Of a stretch of 42,224 nt of DNA, positions 39,615 to 42,224 are shown piece by piece. The number at the start of each line of letters is the position of its first letter. Position 1 is the stretch's first letter. The position numbers and the translations under genes are program-made. The notes beneath the pieces were generated by a model. That model saw nothing but the letters and a program-made list of their open reading frames with translations, was not told the origin of the DNA and made no database searches. Source of the stretch: a virus; IMG/VR virus record IMGVR_UViG_3300005264_000013, positions 1-42,224 of that record. The stretch is one strand, 5' to 3'.

Positions 39615-41111
39615 TTAATATGTTATAATTGTTAATTTTGTTTTACTTTTAATCTCTAAATGTTCCATACAAGCCATAACGAATGAATCTATCATATCAT
39701 CAGTATAACCTTTCTCTGGTTTTAAGTCTCCTGTAAAATTAAGAAACTCTTCCTGTAAATCTGGGTCATAATAACTCTTAATTCTATATTGAAAACAAGC
39801 TTGTTTAAATAGTCTATAAAAGTCAGCCTTTTGACCACGAAATACTACTTCTTTGTAGTTAAAACCTTTCTTTTTAAACCATGAGTAAAATGCAGAACCA
39901 CCACCTTGTGAATCTACATACCATTTAATTATGTTTGGAAATCTTCGAGATATGTCTAAGATGTCAGCCATTAATTCTGAATCACCACCAACTGGGTATC
40001 TCTTGTGATATAGTCTTATATATCTATTGTTTGCTTTGTCATATTTTACTACTGTAATTACACTTCTACTAGTAGTACTACCACCAAAGTCTATTGCTGC
40101 ATACGCTTCTCCACTATATTGTGTTCTGAACGAATGGTCTCCTCTAAAGATTTTATCAACTTCATTCTCTTTATGGAAGTATGCTTTACGTTTTGATACT
40201 AATTCTGAGAGATACTCTTGACGGAATGAATCTCCCCATCCCTTTTCTTCGTATTCTCTCCTTGTTTCTTTAATCTCATCTAAGTATTCTTGGTCTTTAC
40301 GATAGTAATATGGCATCCATACAAGTTTAAACCTTGTTTTATGGTCGTCAACAGGCATTAAGTCATAGTATAACCCCGATGTACCATTAGGAGTTGTTGC
40401 ACAGAATACTTTTGATTTATTATCATCAGTAATAATAGGTCGTACTGCTTCTTTATAAATCTTGTACTCATCATTTGAACCATTCGCATAATCTCTCCAG
40501 AATGCTAACTCATCCATGAAGATAATTGAAGCTCCTTTACCTCTTGCTTTAGGAGTTGGTGCAAATACTCTTATTGTGTTCCATTTACCATTACCAAAGA
40601 TACTAAATTGTGTGTTATTGTTTTTAGCTTTATCTTTTCTGGTAGGTAATCGTGATGTGAAATATTTATCTCCAAGTTGTCCTTTAAATACTCGTTTGAC
40701 ACGTTCATCTCCTTCTTGAAACATCATATTGATTTCTTCAATGTAAGACTCTGCTTCGTCTTGAACGTGTGCTATAACAACAATCTTCGTAGACCTGTCT
40801 AAACCTTTAGGATATTTATTATAATTTAATGCCCATGCACCAAATACTTTCTGGTCTGTAGATTTACCACTTCGTCTCGCCATTAAAGACATAACGAATC
40901 TATGTTTCTTCATCATATCTAAATGATAAACTTGGTAATCTCTAAGTTTAAATCCGAGTTTAAAGTATGCAAAATAAACTGGATGGTCTTCACAAGCTGC
41001 TAGTATTGGATTCTTTGAATCTTTATACTTCTCTGTGATTATTTTTACATCAAACCAGTCTTCATAGTTATCTATAAACTCATCTGGTATTTTCGTATAT
41101 TCAGTTCCCAT
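39615..41111 (-). CDS. terL: terminase large subunit
   Basis: 498 aa. ATPase: Walker A ARRSGKST (78-85), Walker B SIIFMDE (D200, E201), coupling CATTPNG. RNase H-like nuclease: AAIDFGG (D341), WYVDSQGG (D400) and YTDDMIDSF (D472, D475). Packages DNA into the prohead. Overlap and order with the small subunit and portal genes are standard. Confidence 0.95.
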   Translation of the reverse strand: MGTEYTKIPDEFIDNYEDWFDVKIITEKYKDSKNPILAACEDHPVYFAYFKLGFKLRDYQVYHLDMMKKHRFVMSLMARRSGKSTDQKVFGAWALNYNKYPKGLDRSTKIVVIAHVQDEAESYIEEINMMFQEGDERVKRVFKGQLGDKYFTSRLPTRKDKAKNNNTQFSIFGNGKWNTIRVFAPTPKARGKGASIIFMDELAFWRDYANGSNDEYKIYKEAVRPIITDDNKSKVFCATTPNGTSGLYYDLMPVDDHKTRFKLVWMPYYYRKDQEYLDEIKETRREYEEKGWGDSFRQEYLSELVSKRKAYFHKENEVDKIFRGDHSFRTQYSGEAYAAIDFGGSTTSRSVITVVKYDKANNRYIRLYHKRYPVGGDSELMADILDISRRFPNIIKWYVDSQGGGSAFYSWFKKKGFNYKEVVFRGQKADFYRLFKQACFQYRIKSYYDPDLQEEFLNFTGDLKPEKGYTDDMIDSFVMACMEHLEIKSKTKLTIITY

Positions 41112-41113
41112 TT

Positions 41114-41692
41114 CTAAGCCACATCATCTAAAGCAGACATATCCACATCAATAATGTTTTCTTTAACATCAAATTGTTTAGCTTTCATCTTTAAAGCAGC
41201 TTTATTGTATTCTTTCTTACCAATATCAGCTCTAATCCTACTTTTTAACTCTAAAGCCTTGGTAATCTTAGACTCCATCATAAGAATAGTCTTTTCACGT
41301 TCATCAATCATCTCAAGAAGCTTCTTTTGTTCGTGTAAATCTACTTCTTTTAGATATTTGTTCTTTAAATCGTTCTTAACTTGCTTATGAAACATTAAAG
41401 TTTGTTCTTGGTCTGCTAATTGTGCTTGTATTCTAATTAAATCAGCTTCTTCTGATAACAAATCTCCAGAAAAGTCTTTTAATCTCTGACCTAAGTATTG
41501 ATTTATGTATGAATCAGCTTCTAATGCTTTTGCTCTATATGATAATGATTCTATGTAACTATCAAATTCGTACTTTTGTACTTCCTTCAATGGTTCTAAT
41601 TGTAATTTTTGTTTTAATTCCTGTATTTGTTTGGAATTTCTACCATGTTTAAGCCCATTTACTGAACCAACACTTCCATGTTTCTTCGCCAT
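41114..41692 (-). CDS. probable terminase small subunit
   Basis: 192 aa. Gly/His-rich N-terminus (KHGSVGSVNGLKHGRNSKQI) then long helices and coiled coil (residues 85-150), ending in an acidic tail. Size and position immediately before the large subunit support the call; no HTH of the classical type is obvious. The preceding non-coding region is a natural place for a packaging site. Confidence 0.7.
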   Translation of the reverse strand: MAKKHGSVGSVNGLKHGRNSKQIQELKQKLQLEPLKEVQKYEFDSYIESLSYRAKALEADSYINQYLGQRLKDFSGDLLSEEADLIRIQAQLADQEQTLMFHKQVKNDLKNKYLKEVDLHEQKKLLEMIDEREKTILMMESKITKALELKSRIRADIGKKEYNKAALKMKAKQFDVKENIIDVDMSALDDVA

Positions 41693-41742
41693 TTCAAATC
41701 TTTTCCATGATAGGTTTTACTACCATAGTATATATAATGTGA

Positions 41743-41782
41743 CTACTAGTATTTAATATCTACTATACAAAACTTGAAATCC
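41743..41782 (-). promoter_or_regulatory. late-type promoter of terminase/portal operon
   Basis: Leftward GATTTCAAGTTTTGTATAGT then AGATATTAAATACTAGTAG, 50-90 nt before the ATG at 41692. A second TATA-like core (CACATTATATATACTATGG) lies at about 41723-41741. Confidence 0.7.
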
Positions 41783-41958
41783 ATCATATTTTGTTAAAAT
41801 AATTACCCCTACATTTTAAAGAAAAAATAGATTTGTAGGGACACCCCGAACACAGCCATGGGCTTTTAATAAATACTAAAGTTAATGGGAGTTAACCAAA
41901 GTTAATAACACCACTGCTATAAAATAGAAGTATTAGTAATTTTGAATGAAAAAGTACC

Positions 41959-41999
41959 GATTTCAAGTTTTCCATAGTAATATTTATATAGTAGTAAGT
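41959..41999 (+). promoter_or_regulatory. late-type promoter (rightward)
   Basis: CGATTTCAAGTTTTCC then ATAGTAATATTTATATAGTA: the same bipartite layout as the promoters at 37913 and 41743, but on the + strand. The TATA-like centre is about 30 nt before the TTG at 42018. Confidence 0.65.
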
Positions 42000-42017
42000 C
42001 TATAATATATATAGAAC

Positions 42018-42167
42018 TTGAAAATAGTTTCAATTTTTGGTAAGATATTACCTGAATTTGGTACAAAGAATGAATTTTCTTTATACCTTGACACCAATTG
42101 GAGTGAGTTTCTTTTTGAAACTGACTGTAAATTTGGAATTAGAGATAGAACAGTTGATGGAGAATAA
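42018..42167 (+). CDS. small protein, 49 aa, TTG start
   Basis: The TTG at 42018 opens KIVSIFGKILPEFGTKNEFS, then YLDTNWSEFLFETDCKFGIR, a protein-like composition unlike the opposite strand. A stop lies two codons upstream, so the frame cannot extend; TTG would be the first codon of a leaderless transcript from the late-type promoter. The only gene seen on this side. Function unknown. Confidence 0.5.
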   Translation: MKIVSIFGKILPEFGTKNEFSLYLDTNWSEFLFETDCKFGIRDRTVDGE

Positions 42168-42193
42168 TGATTAGTAACCATTTTGAACCAAAC

Positions 42194-42208
42194 ATACCAC
42201 AAAGTACC
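42194..42208 (+). repeat. 15-bp motif shared with 18671-18685
   Basis: ATACCACAAAGTACC, then 7 nt, then CGAAA. The copy in the divergent region at 18671 has the same parts and spacing on the other strand. Confidence 0.6.
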
Positions 42209-42224
42209 ATTCTATCGAAATCTA
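42203..42224. repeat. terminal direct repeat, right copy
   Basis: Identical to bases 1-22. Lies inside the shared bipartite motif that begins at 42194, so the assembly break point falls in that motif. Confidence 0.9.

Larger units (their letters stand above)
41693..42017. other. non-coding divergent control region
   Basis: About 325 bp between the leftward terminase operon and a small rightward gene. It contains late-type promoters facing both ways, a 7-bp hairpin CCCTACA/TGTAGGG (41807-41840), a GC-richer patch near 41842-41870, and repeated AAAGTTAA (near 41878 and 41899). A packaging (pac/cos) site is plausible next to the small terminase gene but is not shown. Confidence 0.55.

Noticed and set aside
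41984-42202. A 72-codon leftward frame opposite the 49-codon rightward gene
   Set aside because: Its product has no protein-like features and it has no promoter; the rightward frame fits a promoter and reads like a protein.

Overview
The window looks like the complete genome of a tailed (HK97-fold, long-tailed, Caudoviricetes-type) virus of an archaeon. The last 22 bases repeat the first 22, as expected for a circular assembly of a circularly permuted or terminally redundant genome. Base composition is strongly AT-rich. The archaeal assignment rests on promoters: many operons are preceded by an A-rich BRE-like stretch plus a TATA box (typically AAAGATATATAAAC) about 25-45 nt before the start codon. 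Many internal genes have Shine-Dalgarno sites of the GGTGA/GAGGTG type. A stand-alone glycyl-radical domain of anaerobic ribonucleotide reductase suggests an anaerobic host. The host lineage (methanogen, DPANN, Asgard or other) cannot be decided from the sequence.

Layout. (1) 1-652: AT-rich, no convincing gene, several hairpins. (2) 653-4833, leftward: a string of very small, mostly unrecognised accessory genes and a free-standing HNH endonuclease. Many of these genes are under 60 codons and were found by reading the strand directly. (3) 4994-18386, leftward: replication and nucleic-acid metabolism. It contains a winged-helix protein, a possible AAA+-like protein, a T4-type family B DNA polymerase split by a LAGLIDADG intein, an HNH and a GIY-YIG endonuclease, a transglutaminase-like protein, a T5 A1-like metallophosphoesterase, an archaeo-eukaryotic primase, a Cas4/RecB-like nuclease and an Nmad1/DUF1599-like protein. 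(4) 18387-19012: a 626-bp non-coding divergent region. (5) 19013-20448, rightward: a PD-(D/E)XK-like nuclease and small genes. (6) 20583-41692, leftward: the virion genes. Read in the direction of transcription they are small and large terminase, portal, glycyl-radical domain, ChaB/prohead protease, scaffold-like proteins, major capsid protein, connector and tail genes, tail chaperone with a -1 frameshift, tape measure, baseplate, tail fibre, two LamG proteins, holin-like proteins and a membrane-anchored protein. (7) 41693-42224: a second divergent control region with a small rightward gene.

Two promoter families divide the genome. The plain BRE/TATA type precedes mainly replication and accessory genes. 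The second type, found mostly before virion genes, has a TATA-like core TAATATTATATACTAGTA, preceded at several sites by the upstream element GATTTCAAGTTTT. The second type is probably late and activator-dependent, although one member also precedes the Nmad1-like gene. Hairpins followed by T-tracts overlap the stop codons of the major capsid and major tail genes and probably adjust the level of downstream transcripts.

The most notable features are the stand-alone NrdD-type glycyl-radical domain inside the head operon, the textbook -1 slippery site in the tail chaperone gene, the late-promoter motif with an orphan copy that has no gene behind it, a 25-bp bipartite element at two operon ends, and a bipartite motif shared by the two large non-coding regions.
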